DNA of 46,455 nt from Ohessyouella blattaphilus. Lineage in GTDB: Bacteria > Bacillota > Clostridia > Lachnospirales > Lachnospiraceae. The translations under genes were made by a program, and so were the position numbers. Where the stretch lies: assembly GCF_024721265.1 (NCBI RefSeq), contig NZ_JAMXOC010000024.1, positions 1 to 46,455 of the forward strand, read 5' to 3'. Each line of letters begins with the position of its first letter. Position 1 is the first letter of the stretch. Below the pieces are notes generated by a model. That model searched no databases and was not told the origin of the DNA. It saw nothing but the letters and a program-made list of their open reading frames with translations. Below are positions 15,747-25,003 of this stretch, piece after piece.

Positions 15747-16076
15747 GACGGGATTTCGCCAAAAGTGGTAGCAGTATAACTGAGTTAGTAATTGCTTTTG
15801 CTATCAATATAAGTAGTATATTGTTACTGATAGGTGTTTTGAGTATAGATAAGAATCGTGTTGGAAAAATCATGACCACCGGCTCAGCCGGTGGTCATGA
15901 TTCTGGGCGAAATATAGATTAATAATCAAGAATTTCGTCATTAATCAAGTATGCAGGAGTTAATGAAGTGTAACGAAAACATTCAAATGCATAGTGATAA
16001 TGCTTTATTTACGTAACATAATTTTAGCTATAATTACTAAAAAAGACATTTAGCCATGTAAATGATTGGAAATTCG
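15518..16076. other. Gene-poor AT-rich spacer at the island's left edge
   Basis: Apart from the weak minus-strand frame at 15507-15746 and the hairpin at 15868-15902, I see no convincing gene, RNA or mobile element here. It separates xdhC from the sugar island and looks like decayed sequence. Confidence 0.4.
15868..15902 (-). terminator. Perfect 16-bp hairpin with minus-strand T run
   Basis: Arms AATCATGACCACCGGC and GCCGGTGGTCATGATT with loop TCA. On the minus strand the stem is followed by a short T run (complement of 15865-15869); on the + strand no T run follows. It therefore looks like an intrinsic terminator for leftward transcripts, although no leftward gene is seen to its right. Confidence 0.5.
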
Positions 16077-16105
16077 TTGACAAAAAAATATATATAGTAT
16101 ATCGT
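16077..16105 (+). promoter_or_regulatory. Candidate upstream promoter of sugar island group A
   Basis: TTGACA at 16077-16082 with an AT-rich -10 region (TATATC at 98-103 with 15-base spacing, or TATCGT at 100-105 with 17). The first operator (16122-16135) would lie just downstream of its start, a usual repressor position. Confidence 0.4.
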
Positions 16106-16121
16106 GAACGTACAAACAAAA

Positions 16122-16135
16122 TGTAATCGATTACA
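16122..16135. promoter_or_regulatory. LacI-type operator O1
   Basis: TGTAATCGATTACA, a perfect 14-bp palindrome with the central CG expected for LacI/GalR-family operators. It is upstream of a lacI-type gene. Confidence 0.7.
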
Positions 16136-16176
16136 AACGAGCTAGAGAGAAGGGAGGCATATTTTTTTGATAGTAA

Positions 16177-16190
16177 TGTAATCGATTACA
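16177..16190. promoter_or_regulatory. LacI-type operator O2
   Basis: TGTAATCGATTACA, identical to O1; centre 55 bases from the centre of O1. Confidence 0.7.
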
Positions 16191-16232
16191 AGACTCGAAT
16201 ATAGGACATGTTTGCTTTTTTAAATCCAGCCT

Positions 16233-16246
16233 TGTAATCGTTTACA
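16233..16246. promoter_or_regulatory. LacI-type operator O3 overlapping a -35 box
   Basis: TGTAATCGTTTACA, a one-base variant of O1 and O2; centre 56 bases from O2. Its last six bases, TTTACA (16241-16246), are a good -35 with CATAAT at 16264-16269, 17 bases on, so bound repressor would occlude that promoter. Confidence 0.7.
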
Positions 16247-16269
16247 AAAAAGATTGATTGTGTCATAAT
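16241..16269 (+). promoter_or_regulatory. Candidate proximal promoter of lacI and group A
   Basis: TTTACA (16241-16246), 17-base spacer, CATAAT (16264-16269). RNA would start near 16276, about 40 bases before the lacI ATG. Confidence 0.5.
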
Positions 16270-16317
16270 AGTCATATAAATTCTTAAGATTAATAGAGCA
16301 ATTAGGAGGAATACAAA

Positions 16318-17322
16318 ATGGCCACAATCAAAGACGTTGCAAAAAGGGCAAAGGTATCAGTAGCGACAGTATCTCGCGTAATGGGAAATAAGGAACATGT
16401 TACTGAAAGTGCAAGACTGAAAGTTGAGAAGGCAATTAAGGAATTAAATTATCAACCTAACATTACTGCAAGAAGGCTCCGGGAACAGAAGACAAAAAGT
16501 ATTATTGTCATTGTACCAGATATAAATAATACGTTTTTCCCAGAGGTGTTTAGAGGGATTGAAGCAGTCGCTACCCAAAAAGGTTATCGTGTGTGGTTAG
16601 AAGATATGCAAAATAATCCAGATATTGAAAGAGAGATATTTGAGGTTTTGCCACAAAAACAAGTTGATGGAATTATTTCTCTTACGGCAAGAACTAAAAG
16701 GGAAACCATTGAAGCTGTTGCCAAACAATACCCTCTGGTGATTGCCGGTCAGTATTTAGAGGATTCAAAGATCCCATATGTGGGAATTAGTAACATCAAG
16801 GCATCAAGGGATGCAGTAAATCATCTAATAAAGTTGGGACACACGAACATTGCGCATATTTCTGGACCTTTAAATCAGTTGATATTTCAAGATCGTTTAA
16901 AAGGGTATGAAAGTGCACTAGAAAGAGCAGGTTTAAAAGTAGACAAGGATTTAGTGTTTAAGGGTAATTACACATACGAGTCAGCGTTTGAGCTTTCAAC
17001 AGAAATTATAAAAAGCAAAAAGCAAATTACTGCGATTTTTGCAGCTAATGATGAAATGGCAGCCGGAGTAATCAAAGGTATAAAAGCAGCAGGTAAACGT
17101 GTTCCAGAAGACTATGCGGTTATTGGGTTTGATAATATACGCTTAGCTGCAATTATTGAACCAGCGATTACTACCATTAACCAACCTAAAAAGGAAATGG
17201 GAAAAAGGGCAATAGAAATGCTATTCGACTTGATTGAGGGAAGGGCATTAAAGGAAGAACGAGTTGTTCTTAAACATTCATTAGTAGTACGGGAAAGTTG
17301 CGGTGAGAAAGTTAGGGATTAG
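16318..17322 (+). CDS. LacI/GalR-family transcriptional repressor
   Basis: 334 residues, the family's usual length. The N-terminal helix-turn-helix (TIKDVAKRAKVSVATVSRV, residues 3-21) and hinge helix (NITARRLREQ) are followed by a periplasmic-binding-like effector domain ending with GFDNIRLAAI and ITTINQPKKEMG. AGGAGG lies 7 bases before the ATG. Three palindromic operators stand upstream, so autoregulation and control of the downstream sugar genes are likely. The effector is unknown, presumably a sugar or sugar acid handled by the island. A close paralogue with a frameshift lies at 27249-28279. Confidence 0.93.
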   Translation: MATIKDVAKRAKVSVATVSRVMGNKEHVTESARLKVEKAIKELNYQPNITARRLREQKTKSIIVIVPDINNTFFPEVFRGIEAVATQKGYRVWLEDMQNNPDIEREIFEVLPQKQVDGIISLTARTKRETIEAVAKQYPLVIAGQYLEDSKIPYVGISNIKASRDAVNHLIKLGHTNIAHISGPLNQLIFQDRLKGYESALERAGLKVDKDLVFKGNYTYESAFELSTEIIKSKKQITAIFAANDEMAAGVIKGIKAAGKRVPEDYAVIGFDNIRLAAIIEPAITTINQPKKEMGKRAIEMLFDLIEGRALKEERVVLKHSLVVRESCGEKVRD

Positions 17323-17342
17323 GAACGAATGGAGGATTTGAC

Positions 17343-18173
17343 TTGAAAATAAGTGTTAGTTCAGCAGTATATGGAATGGAACCTCTTGATAAAATTATCT
17401 TTAGAGCAGCTGAGTTAGGATATGATGCGGTCGAGTTGACTGGGGCTTTACATATACCTGTTGAAACATCAGCTGAGAGAAGAAAGACAGTAAGAGGCTG
17501 GATTCAATCGGCAGGAATTGAATGTAGTGCACTGCATTATATTTGGGATGGAAGTGTAAAAATGGCAACTGCAGACAAAGATGAGATGAAAAGGTGTACG
17601 GATTATCTTTGTAAAGTAATCGATATGTCTTCGGACATGGAGTCAAGGACAGTTATTGTTGGAAGCGGAGGAAAGACCAGATCTTTTGAGGACGATCAAG
17701 ATAGATCAGAAGTCACCAAAAACATGGCTGAAATAATATTTAACGCAGGAGAATATGCAAAAGATAAAGGCGTGATTTTGGCTATGGAAGCGATTAATCG
17801 TTATGAAACAAATTTTTTAAATACATTAAAAGAGGCTGTAGAATTCACGAAAATGGTGAACCATCCAAATGTGCGAACGATGGCAGATACATATCATATG
17901 AATATAGAAGAAGTAAGTCCTGCTGATGAAATTAGAAAATATGGTCATACGCTTGCTAATATTCATTTCGCAGATTCCAATAGACAAGCCCCAGGAGAGG
18001 GACACTTTGATTTTGTATCATTAGCTCAGGCCCTAAAAAAAGTTAACTTTTCTGAGTATATTTCTTTTGAGGTATTTGGATTATATCCATGGAAATTGTG
18101 GTTTGATACATTTGAAGAGGCGGATAGCCAAATGGAAAGAGGAATTAAGTATGTGAGGAATCTGTTTAAGTAG
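17343..18173 (+). CDS. Ketose 3-epimerase-like TIM-barrel protein
   Basis: 276 residues of the xylose-isomerase-like TIM-barrel superfamily. The motifs MEAINRYETNFLNT, MADTYHMNIEE, FADSNRQAPGEGHFDF and ISFEVF match the metal and substrate pattern of D-tagatose/D-psicose 3-epimerases (metal ligands Glu, Asp, His, Glu). It likely epimerises a ketose or keto-acid at C3. Start is an ATG-less TTG at 17343 with GGAGG upstream. It follows lacI by 20 bases and precedes the TRAP transporter genes. The exact sugar cannot be named. Confidence 0.72.
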   Translation: MKISVSSAVYGMEPLDKIIFRAAELGYDAVELTGALHIPVETSAERRKTVRGWIQSAGIECSALHYIWDGSVKMATADKDEMKRCTDYLCKVIDMSSDMESRTVIVGSGGKTRSFEDDQDRSEVTKNMAEIIFNAGEYAKDKGVILAMEAINRYETNFLNTLKEAVEFTKMVNHPNVRTMADTYHMNIEEVSPADEIRKYGHTLANIHFADSNRQAPGEGHFDFVSLAQALKKVNFSEYISFEVFGLYPWKLWFDTFEEADSQMERGIKYVRNLFK

Positions 18174-18192
18174 ACAGGCAGGAAGGGAGAAA

Positions 18193-18687
18193 GTGGTGAA
18201 AAAAATATTCAATGATTTGGACAAATTAATTAGTTGGATAGAAAACATTGTGTGTGTATTAACATTGGTTGGAATTGTTAGTATAGCAACGGCAGGGGTA
18301 ATTGCGCGCTATGTTTTTAAAGCGGGATTTTTTTGGGCAGATGAAGTTAATCAGGCTTTATTAGTAGCAATGGCCATGTTTGGAAGTGCAAGAGCAGTAC
18401 GTATGAATGGACATACAGAGTTCACTACTATTTCTAGCAAACCAAAGTCAAAGAAGGTGCGAATAGCATTTCGAACGATAATCATGGTAATTACAATGGC
18501 GTTGCTCGTGTTTTTACTGATTAATCTATCCGAATATGCGGCCAGTGGTACGATGTTAAGTACCGTATTGAAAATACCAAGAATGTACTATTATATGTCG
18601 ATGCCGATAGGTATAGCGTTATGTCTTTATGAATATGTAAGAGCATTTAAACGTAAGGTCATAGATGATCCGGTAACAGAGGAATAG
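18193..18687 (+). CDS. dctQ: TRAP transporter small membrane subunit (DctQ family)
   Basis: 164 residues with about four hydrophobic segments (near 18-38, 52-70, 93-115 and 133-152) and the DctQ landmark FFWADEVNQALLVAMAMFG. It pairs with the DctM subunit 18 bases downstream to form the membrane part of a sodium-driven TRAP importer. Such importers usually carry carboxylates and sugar acids, which suggests that the island's substrate has a carboxylate. The GTG start at 18193 has GGGAG upstream. Confidence 0.88.
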   Translation: MVKKIFNDLDKLISWIENIVCVLTLVGIVSIATAGVIARYVFKAGFFWADEVNQALLVAMAMFGSARAVRMNGHTEFTTISSKPKSKKVRIAFRTIIMVITMALLVFLLINLSEYAASGTMLSTVLKIPRMYYYMSMPIGIALCLYEYVRAFKRKVIDDPVTEE

Positions 18688-18705
18688 ACGAGGAGGAATT
18701 GAACA

Positions 18706-20016
18706 ATGGAACTAGTCATTGGGTTACTTATAGCACTAACCTTTATATTAATTATCATAGGTGTTCCCATTTATATTAGTCTTTTGCTAACAGGTCTTTT
18801 AAGTCTTGCAGCATTAGCAGCTAGTACGGGCACACCGATGGCAACAATAGCTGTTTCTCAGGCTCTTTTTAATGGAATGGGAAGCTTACCATTACTAGCA
18901 ATTCCTTTCTTTATGCTAGCTGGAGAAATTATGAATCGCGGTGGTATTACAGAGAAGTTGATTCGTTTTGCAATGCTTCTTATTGGCCGCCTTCCAGGAG
19001 GACTTGCTCATGTAAGTATTGTATCAAGTATGTTTTTTGGTGGAATTACTGGATCTGCTCAGGCATGCGCCTCTTGTATGGGAGGAATTTTAATTCCGGC
19101 TATGAAGAAGGAGGGTTATAAAACGAGCGAGGCAGCAGGTGTTATTGCGGCAGCATCGACTTGTGGTCCGATTATCCCTCCAAGCATTATTATGGTAGTG
19201 TATGCAACGGCGGTAGGAGCTTCTGTAGGAGCCATGTTTATGGGCGGAATAATTCCGGGTATATTATGTGGTGGTGCACTGATGATAGTGGTGTTACTTA
19301 GAAATAGAGTTTGTCATTTTCCGCGTCGTACAGAAAAATTGGCGAAAGGTGAAGTGAAGCAAGTTGTAATTGATGCGATTATTCCTCTAGGAATGCCGAT
19401 TATTGTAGTTGGTGGTATCATGGGCGGAATTTGTACTCCAACAGAAGCTGGAGCAATAGCAGTAGTATATAGCTTAGGGGTGAGTTTGATTGTCACTCGT
19501 ACGTTAAAAATCAGTGAAATGGGATCTATTTTACTTCATTCTGTTAATAGCTCAGCTCCATTATTACTAATTATTGCTTGCGCAAAAGTGTTTAGTTATG
19601 GTTTGACAGCGCTACAAATGCCGATACTTGTTAATGATTTAATACTTTCTATTACAAGTAATAAATACGTATTCTTACTACTTGTTAATATTTTACTCCT
19701 TATCATGGGAATGTTCATGGATGGTGGAGCAGCGGTTATCATTTTAGCTCCAATATTGGCTCCGGTAGCAGCGTCTATGGGAATTAGTCTGATTCATTTC
19801 GGAATTGTTATGGCTTTTAATTTGACAATTGGAAACATTACACCACCGCTGGGTTATTGCTTATTCATAACAAGCAAGATAGGAAAGATACCAGTTGAAA
19901 GTGTTGTAAAAGGTACAATGCCTTACTTGGCGGCAGAAGTAATTGTGCTTTTACTGCTTACATATATTCCTTTTATAGTCACATTTATTCCTGGCATTTT
20001 AGGGTATGCACTTTAA
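18706..20016 (+). CDS. dctM: TRAP transporter large permease subunit (DctM family)
   Basis: 436 residues, normal for DctM, very hydrophobic with 11-12 membrane segments. Landmarks: IPFFMLAGEIMNRGGI, GITGSAQACASCMG, CGPIIPPSIIMVVYA and FNLTIGNITPPLGYCLF. It forms the transport channel with DctQ and receives substrate from the DctP protein encoded at 21107. GAGGAGG precedes the ATG. Confidence 0.92.
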   Translation: MELVIGLLIALTFILIIIGVPIYISLLLTGLLSLAALAASTGTPMATIAVSQALFNGMGSLPLLAIPFFMLAGEIMNRGGITEKLIRFAMLLIGRLPGGLAHVSIVSSMFFGGITGSAQACASCMGGILIPAMKKEGYKTSEAAGVIAAASTCGPIIPPSIIMVVYATAVGASVGAMFMGGIIPGILCGGALMIVVLLRNRVCHFPRRTEKLAKGEVKQVVIDAIIPLGMPIIVVGGIMGGICTPTEAGAIAVVYSLGVSLIVTRTLKISEMGSILLHSVNSSAPLLLIIACAKVFSYGLTALQMPILVNDLILSITSNKYVFLLLVNILLLIMGMFMDGGAAVIILAPILAPVAASMGISLIHFGIVMAFNLTIGNITPPLGYCLFITSKIGKIPVESVVKGTMPYLAAEVIVLLLLTYIPFIVTFIPGILGYAL

Positions 20017-20048
20017 AACCATGAAACAGTTATACGAGGAGAAAGTAA

Positions 20049-21086
20049 ATGAAAAAAATTGCATTGGTAGAATATGGGAAATTAGAGCTTCAAGATAATT
20101 GGGAAGGTGTTAGAACCATTCAAGATGGAACAGTAAAAGTGGATGTTAGTGCTTGTAGCATATGTGGTAGCGATATTGCATTGTTTAAGGGCAAGAGATC
20201 ATTAGTTGATGAACGGTATTTTGGCCATGAATTCTCTGGTGTAGTAATAGACGCAGGCGCTGGAGCAAATGGTATTACTTCCGGGATGCGTGTAGGCAGT
20301 GAATTATCAAGAACGTGCGGTCAGTGTTGGAACTGTTTGAATGGTCTGCCAAATTATTGCAAGAGTATGAACGATGCGCTACTCCCAGGAGGGTTTTCTG
20401 AAGAGACGTTAGTACTTAACCGACCAGATTATAGCTTTATCAGTCCCTTACCAGATGAAATAGATGATATCACAGCTACTCTATTAGAACCAACAAACTG
20501 TGCCTATCATGCAGCGCGACAGGCGAATATAACTCCTGGCGATAGTGTCGTAGTATTTGGTATGGGTACAATTGGTTTAATAACAGCCTGTATTCTAAAA
20601 AGTATGGGAGCAAGCAGCGTCATAGGAATTGATAATAGTAAAGAGAGATTGGCAAAAGTTCGTGAGTTAAATCTTGTTGAAACCATAGATTGTAATGATA
20701 AAGACTGGTTAGAACAAGTGAGAGAACGAGGCGGAACTTTTGGGGTAGATGTTGTGGTTGAGGCAACGGGAGCGGTTCAGGTTTTAAAGAATGCTTTTGA
20801 TGCAGTTCGTCCTGGTGGGAAATTGGTGGTGGCAAGTGTTTATCATGGCCCAGCAGGCGATCTAGAATTACTACCTATAATGCGCAAAGAGTTGACAATT
20901 AAAGGTGCGAAAGGGCCCTTCCCTCATCGCAAGACAGAAGGATCTTCAGCTGCTTTGGAAACACTTGTTAAGTTGCAAGGTGAACTAAAAAAAATTATTA
21001 CAGTGTACGAGTACAAGGATGCGCTTAAAGCATTTGATGACATGATGAGCGGAGCTGCACTTAAAGCAGTAATTAAATTCAAATAG
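20049..21086 (+). CDS. Zinc-dependent medium-chain alcohol/sugar dehydrogenase
   Basis: 345 residues of the MDR superfamily. CSICGSDIALFKG and GHEFSG carry catalytic zinc ligands; CGQCWNCLNGLPNYC supplies the structural zinc Cys ligands; VVFGMGTIGLI is the NAD-binding Rossmann turn. It probably oxidises a polyol or hydroxy-acid to a keto compound. It sits inside the TRAP gene set, between DctM and DctP. A repeated TACGAGGAGA ribosome-site cassette occurs here, at 21107 and at 22173. Confidence 0.88.
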   Translation: MKKIALVEYGKLELQDNWEGVRTIQDGTVKVDVSACSICGSDIALFKGKRSLVDERYFGHEFSGVVIDAGAGANGITSGMRVGSELSRTCGQCWNCLNGLPNYCKSMNDALLPGGFSEETLVLNRPDYSFISPLPDEIDDITATLLEPTNCAYHAARQANITPGDSVVVFGMGTIGLITACILKSMGASSVIGIDNSKERLAKVRELNLVETIDCNDKDWLEQVRERGGTFGVDVVVEATGAVQVLKNAFDAVRPGGKLVVASVYHGPAGDLELLPIMRKELTIKGAKGPFPHRKTEGSSAALETLVKLQGELKKIITVYEYKDALKAFDDMMSGAALKAVIKFK

Positions 21087-21106
21087 GATACGAGGAGATT
21101 AAAAAA

Positions 21107-22153
21107 ATGAAAAAAATGAAAAAATTAATTAGTTTAATGTGTGTGATGGCTATGGTGTTTTCGCTATACGGTTGTGGGAATAAATCTGAAGAAACGGAGT
21201 CTAATGATAAAGGGGCATCTTCAGATAAGGTAGTTGTAAAATATTCGGTTACTTATCCGGCTACTGGTACTCAAGCAGACGGAGCGAATGCGTTAGGAAA
21301 GTATATAGAAGAATGCTCTGATGGCAGAATGAGCATGGAATTTTATCCTTCTTCTCAATTAGGAGATAAATCGGCAACTTTTGAGGGACTTAAAGCGGGA
21401 ACTATTGAGATGACAGAGTGTGCTGCAACAGATTTATCAGGCTTTAATGATATGTGGTCTGTGTTCTCACTACCTTATTTGTGGGAAAACGGCCAACAAG
21501 CTGTAAATACAGTTATGGATAAATCAGTTAGAGAAGTTTTAGAAGCAGATGCTGAAGCCAATGGATTTATCATTATCGGCTGGACGGATATTGGTAGTAG
21601 AAGTGTTTTGAATAAGACGAAGACTGTTAACACGCCAAAAGATTTGAAAGGGCTTAAGTTACGGTGTATGGAAGATACGATTTTAGCAGAATCGGTAAAT
21701 GCGATGGGAGCCATCGGTACACCAATGGCAGCGAGTGAAGTGTATACTGGCTTACAGCAGGGGACTATTGATGGTCTAGATCATACCCCTTCAGTAGTAG
21801 TGTCAAATGGCTGGGAAGAATTATGTAAGTACTTTTCACTAACAGAACATTTTACAATTCCTGATCCCGTATTTGTGAGTAAAGCATGGTTCGATACCTT
21901 ATCTGCAGAAAATCAAGAAGCAATTATTGAGGCCGGCGAGAAGTTCTCCGATGATTGGAATAACAATATTTGGCCCGACGCCACAGACAAGGGATTAGAG
22001 GCTATGAAAGCTGCTAATGTCGAGATAGTTGAAGTTGATAAAGAACCCTTTAAAGAGTCAGTACAATATGTAATTGATGATTTCTTAGATGGGGCAAGTG
22101 ATGGACAAAAAGAACTGTATGAATTGTTAATTGAGGTTCGCGAAAACTATTAA
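21107..22153 (+). CDS. dctP: TRAP transporter substrate-binding lipoprotein (DctP family)
   Basis: 348 residues. A lipoprotein signal peptide ends in the lipobox LYGC (Cys about residue 23), so it is anchored outside the membrane. The mature part shows DctP features: EFYPSSQLGDKSATFEGLKAG, DLKGLKLRCMED (the conserved carboxylate-binding Arg region) and GLDHTPSVVVSNGWEEL. It captures substrate for the DctQM pair encoded just upstream. Confidence 0.9.
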   Translation: MKKMKKLISLMCVMAMVFSLYGCGNKSEETESNDKGASSDKVVVKYSVTYPATGTQADGANALGKYIEECSDGRMSMEFYPSSQLGDKSATFEGLKAGTIEMTECAATDLSGFNDMWSVFSLPYLWENGQQAVNTVMDKSVREVLEADAEANGFIIIGWTDIGSRSVLNKTKTVNTPKDLKGLKLRCMEDTILAESVNAMGAIGTPMAASEVYTGLQQGTIDGLDHTPSVVVSNGWEELCKYFSLTEHFTIPDPVFVSKAWFDTLSAENQEAIIEAGEKFSDDWNNNIWPDATDKGLEAMKAANVEIVEVDKEPFKESVQYVIDDFLDGASDGQKELYELLIEVRENY

Positions 22154-22172
22154 TTGTACGAGGAGATTATAG

Positions 22173-22961
22173 ATGAAACTGGGTGGTTTTGGAAAGATTG
22201 CTGATTATAAGTATATTGCTAGAGCAGGATTCGACTATGCGGAATTGGATATCCCAGAAATCGTAGAACTAAGCGACGCTGATTTTGATGGTTTGAGAAA
22301 TGAAATTGAAGAATGTGGTGTGAAAGTACAGGTTGGCTCAAGATTGTTGCCAATTGCTGAACCTCTCTTCTTCAAAGAAGGATTTTCAATTACAGATCAT
22401 ACAGCCTATTTGCGAAAGGCCAGTGAGCGAACGAGTGTATTGGGAATAGATAAGGTTATTCTTGGTAATGGTAAGGCTCGCTCTCTATTAAGGGAGGAAG
22501 ATCAAAATAGAGAAGCAATCTTTATAGACGCCCTACGTGTTATGACAGAAATCGCTGCAGAGTTTAATCAGGAGTTTATTCTAGAACCCCTAGGACCAAA
22601 GTATTCGAACTATATTAACACGATTCCCGAGGCTGTGGATATGATTTCAAAGATTTCTCGACCTAATTTTTTTACTATGGCTGATTTGCGCCACATGGTT
22701 TGGTCTAAAGAGTCCTTTGACAATTTGCGAGAGTATGCCTCTTATTTACATCATATCCATATAGATTATCCTCTATCCTATCCAGAGCGAGGGTATCCAG
22801 CCTTAGAAGATGATTATAATTATGATGAGTTTTTGTTTGCATTATACAAGTCTGGTTATAATGGAACGCTAACAGTCGAGGCAGATACGCCAAAAGATTG
22901 GGCGAGAGCGTATGAGCAATTGCTAGTGCTTATGGGAAGTGTGAAAATTGACAATGCATAG
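22173..22961 (+). CDS. Xylose-isomerase-like TIM-barrel sugar isomerase/epimerase (copy 1)
   Basis: 262 residues. Probable metal-site segments: LEPLGPKYSNY (Glu), TMADLRHM (Asp), HHIHIDYP (His) and TVEAD (Glu). It is strikingly similar along its length to the protein at 32040-32822 in group B, sharing MKLGGFG, PIAEPLFF, LGNGKARSL and DDYNYDEF. The duplication ties the two island halves to related substrates. The reaction is unknown; epimerisation or isomerisation of a keto-sugar is the family norm. Confidence 0.8.
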   Translation: MKLGGFGKIADYKYIARAGFDYAELDIPEIVELSDADFDGLRNEIEECGVKVQVGSRLLPIAEPLFFKEGFSITDHTAYLRKASERTSVLGIDKVILGNGKARSLLREEDQNREAIFIDALRVMTEIAAEFNQEFILEPLGPKYSNYINTIPEAVDMISKISRPNFFTMADLRHMVWSKESFDNLREYASYLHHIHIDYPLSYPERGYPALEDDYNYDEFLFALYKSGYNGTLTVEADTPKDWARAYEQLLVLMGSVKIDNA

Positions 22962-22974
22962 AGGAGATAAATAG

Positions 22975-23412
22975 ATGACGAAAAAGGAATATGTACAACA
23001 ATATGGTGGGAAATTTAATATTAATGAGGGAGAAGTATGGACGATGCCAAACGGGCATGATGTTCACTTTACATTAACACCTAAGGTGGGTTCTCTGCAC
23101 TTTAATATTGCCACAGGATGGCACATCCCGGGAAAGGAATTTGCTCCACACGTCCATCCGGTATCAGCAGAATTATTAGTGGTTTATGAAGGAGAAGGAG
23201 AATGTTTTCTTGGTGATAAGTGGATTCCTTGTAAGAAAGGCGATGTTATTTATGCTCCACCAGGGGTATATCATGGCACGAGGAACCCAGCAACGAATAC
23301 GGAAGAGTTTGTGACGTTAGGAATTGCAACACCACCTCAATTAGATCTCTACACGAGAGCGGCTTATGATGTTATGGATGATGATAAATCAAAATTCGAA
23401 CCAGAATGGTAA
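22975..23412 (+). CDS. Cupin-domain protein
   Basis: 145 residues with both cupin motifs: APHVHPVSAELLVVYEGEGE (metal His and Glu) and GDVIYAPPGVYHGTRNP (metal His). Small cupins in sugar operons are often isomerases or mutarotase-like enzymes; no precise function is assigned. It follows the isomerase gene by 13 bases and the SIS gene follows 14 bases later. GAGGAG precedes the ATG. Confidence 0.85.
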   Translation: MTKKEYVQQYGGKFNINEGEVWTMPNGHDVHFTLTPKVGSLHFNIATGWHIPGKEFAPHVHPVSAELLVVYEGEGECFLGDKWIPCKKGDVIYAPPGVYHGTRNPATNTEEFVTLGIATPPQLDLYTRAAYDVMDDDKSKFEPEW

Positions 23413-23426
23413 AAAGGAGAAAGAAT

Positions 23427-23999
23427 ATGTTTTTTGATGATTATAGTAAAGGGTTACAAGAGACACTGGATAAAATTAGTAGAGAAGATGTTCAGTTGTT
23501 ATATAGTTTAATTGATGAGGCAAGAAATAAAGATAAGCATGTATTTGTACTCGGAAATGGTGGAAGTGCAGCGGCAGCGTCCCACTGGGTGTGCGATTTT
23601 GGTAAGGGCATTAATATACCAGGGGCTAAAAGATTGAAAATATTTGCGCCAGTTGATAATGGAGCTGTATTTAGTGCATATGGTAATGATAATTCATATG
23701 AGGAGACGTTTGTCGAGCAGTTGAAGAACCTATTAGAAGAAGGCGATTTAATAATTTCTTTATCTGTATCGGGTAATTCAGGGAATCTATTAGAGAGCCA
23801 CCGCTATGCAAAAAGTATTGGTGCAAAAACAGTATGTATCGTTGGCGACAAGCAAGGAAAACTGATCGATATGTCTGATAAGGCTATTGTCATTAAGTCG
23901 GAAAACTACGGAATTGTTGAAGACATTCACATCATTATTGAGCATGCAATGTCTCAATATATGAAGTCTAATAATGAGGAAGCAGTTAGACAGGCATAG
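23427..23999 (+). CDS. SIS-domain phosphosugar isomerase (GmhA-like)
   Basis: 190 residues from ATG 23427, preceded by GGAG; the reading frame extends upstream into the end of the cupin gene but without a good site. VLGNGGSAAAASHWVCDFGKG and LSVSGNSGNLLES are SIS sugar-phosphate binding loops, closest in style to sedoheptulose-7-phosphate isomerase. It probably isomerises a phosphorylated sugar produced by the neighbouring ROK kinase. Confidence 0.85.
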   Translation: MFFDDYSKGLQETLDKISREDVQLLYSLIDEARNKDKHVFVLGNGGSAAAASHWVCDFGKGINIPGAKRLKIFAPVDNGAVFSAYGNDNSYEETFVEQLKNLLEEGDLIISLSVSGNSGNLLESHRYAKSIGAKTVCIVGDKQGKLIDMSDKAIVIKSENYGIVEDIHIIIEHAMSQYMKSNNEEAVRQA

Positions 24000-24043
24000 G
24001 TCTAGTGTAGCGTTATTTAATAGGTAGTTGGAGGGTTTAGAGG

Positions 24044-25003
24044 ATGTTTGTTGGTGCATTTGATATTGGTGGAACCAAGACTATTGTTGGAATATTGGAT
24101 CAAGCAGGAAAAATAAAAGAAAAAAAAGTGTTTCCAACCCAAGCATCAGATTGCTATGCGCACTTAGATTATTGTCTTGTGGTATTACAGCAGCTACTAA
24201 ATAGAGCGGGTATAAATAAAGAGGAGTTATCTGGTATAGGTGTCACTTTACCAGGTGTAGTCAATAGCGAAAAAGGAATTTTGGTTTTGGCTGCATATGA
24301 GAAATGGGAAAATATACCAGTAGCTTCTTATATATCCGAGAATTTTACTGGTATTGATGTTTATTGTGAAAATGATGTAAATGCCTGTGCTATAGGCGAA
24401 AAGTTATTTGGACTCGGACAACAATATCAGCATTATGTCTGGATGACAGTCAGCACGGGTGTAGGTGGTGCGATAGTCTGTAACTCGGAGTTAGTTAAAG
24501 GAGCAAATGGCTTTGCTGGTGAATTGGGACACCTAAAGGTAGAATATGAAAAACCAGAACAATGCCACTGTGGTCAGTATGGTTGTTTGGAAGTGCAAGG
24601 TTCAGGAACGGCTCTCAATAGAATCGTAAAAGAAAGAGCACAGGATAATGCTGATTTTGCGAATGATTTAAGAGCCAGTGGTGCAAGTGTAGATGGGGCC
24701 GGTTGTGCAAGTCTGGCTAATAAAGGTAATCAAGTTGCACAAGATATTTTTCATCAATTGGGAAATTATCTTGGTAAAGGAATTTCTTATTGTGCGAATA
24801 TTGTAAATCCTCAAGCGATTATTATTGGTGGCGGGGTAGCGGCCTCTTTAGAATTTCTAGTTCCAGGAATGCAAGAAGCTATAGCAGAATGTACATTTGA
24901 GCCTATGAAAAATATAGATATTAGAATGACGGAATTAGGGTATGAAGCAGCTCTGATAGGAGCGGCAGCGCTTGTATTACGGGAGCGAAAGGGAGGGTGT
25001 TAG
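24044..25003 (+). CDS. ROK-family sugar kinase
   Basis: 319 residues. DIGGTK (residues 7-12) is the phosphate-binding loop, ENDVNACAIGE holds the catalytic Asp, and CHCGQYGCLEVQGSG carries the ROK zinc Cys motif. It phosphorylates a hexose or amino-sugar with ATP. No helix-turn-helix precedes it, so it is an enzyme, not a ROK repressor. Its TAG directly abuts the ATG of the next gene. Confidence 0.9.
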   Translation: MFVGAFDIGGTKTIVGILDQAGKIKEKKVFPTQASDCYAHLDYCLVVLQQLLNRAGINKEELSGIGVTLPGVVNSEKGILVLAAYEKWENIPVASYISENFTGIDVYCENDVNACAIGEKLFGLGQQYQHYVWMTVSTGVGGAIVCNSELVKGANGFAGELGHLKVEYEKPEQCHCGQYGCLEVQGSGTALNRIVKERAQDNADFANDLRASGASVDGAGCASLANKGNQVAQDIFHQLGNYLGKGISYCANIVNPQAIIIGGGVAASLEFLVPGMQEAIAECTFEPMKNIDIRMTELGYEAALIGAAALVLRERKGGC

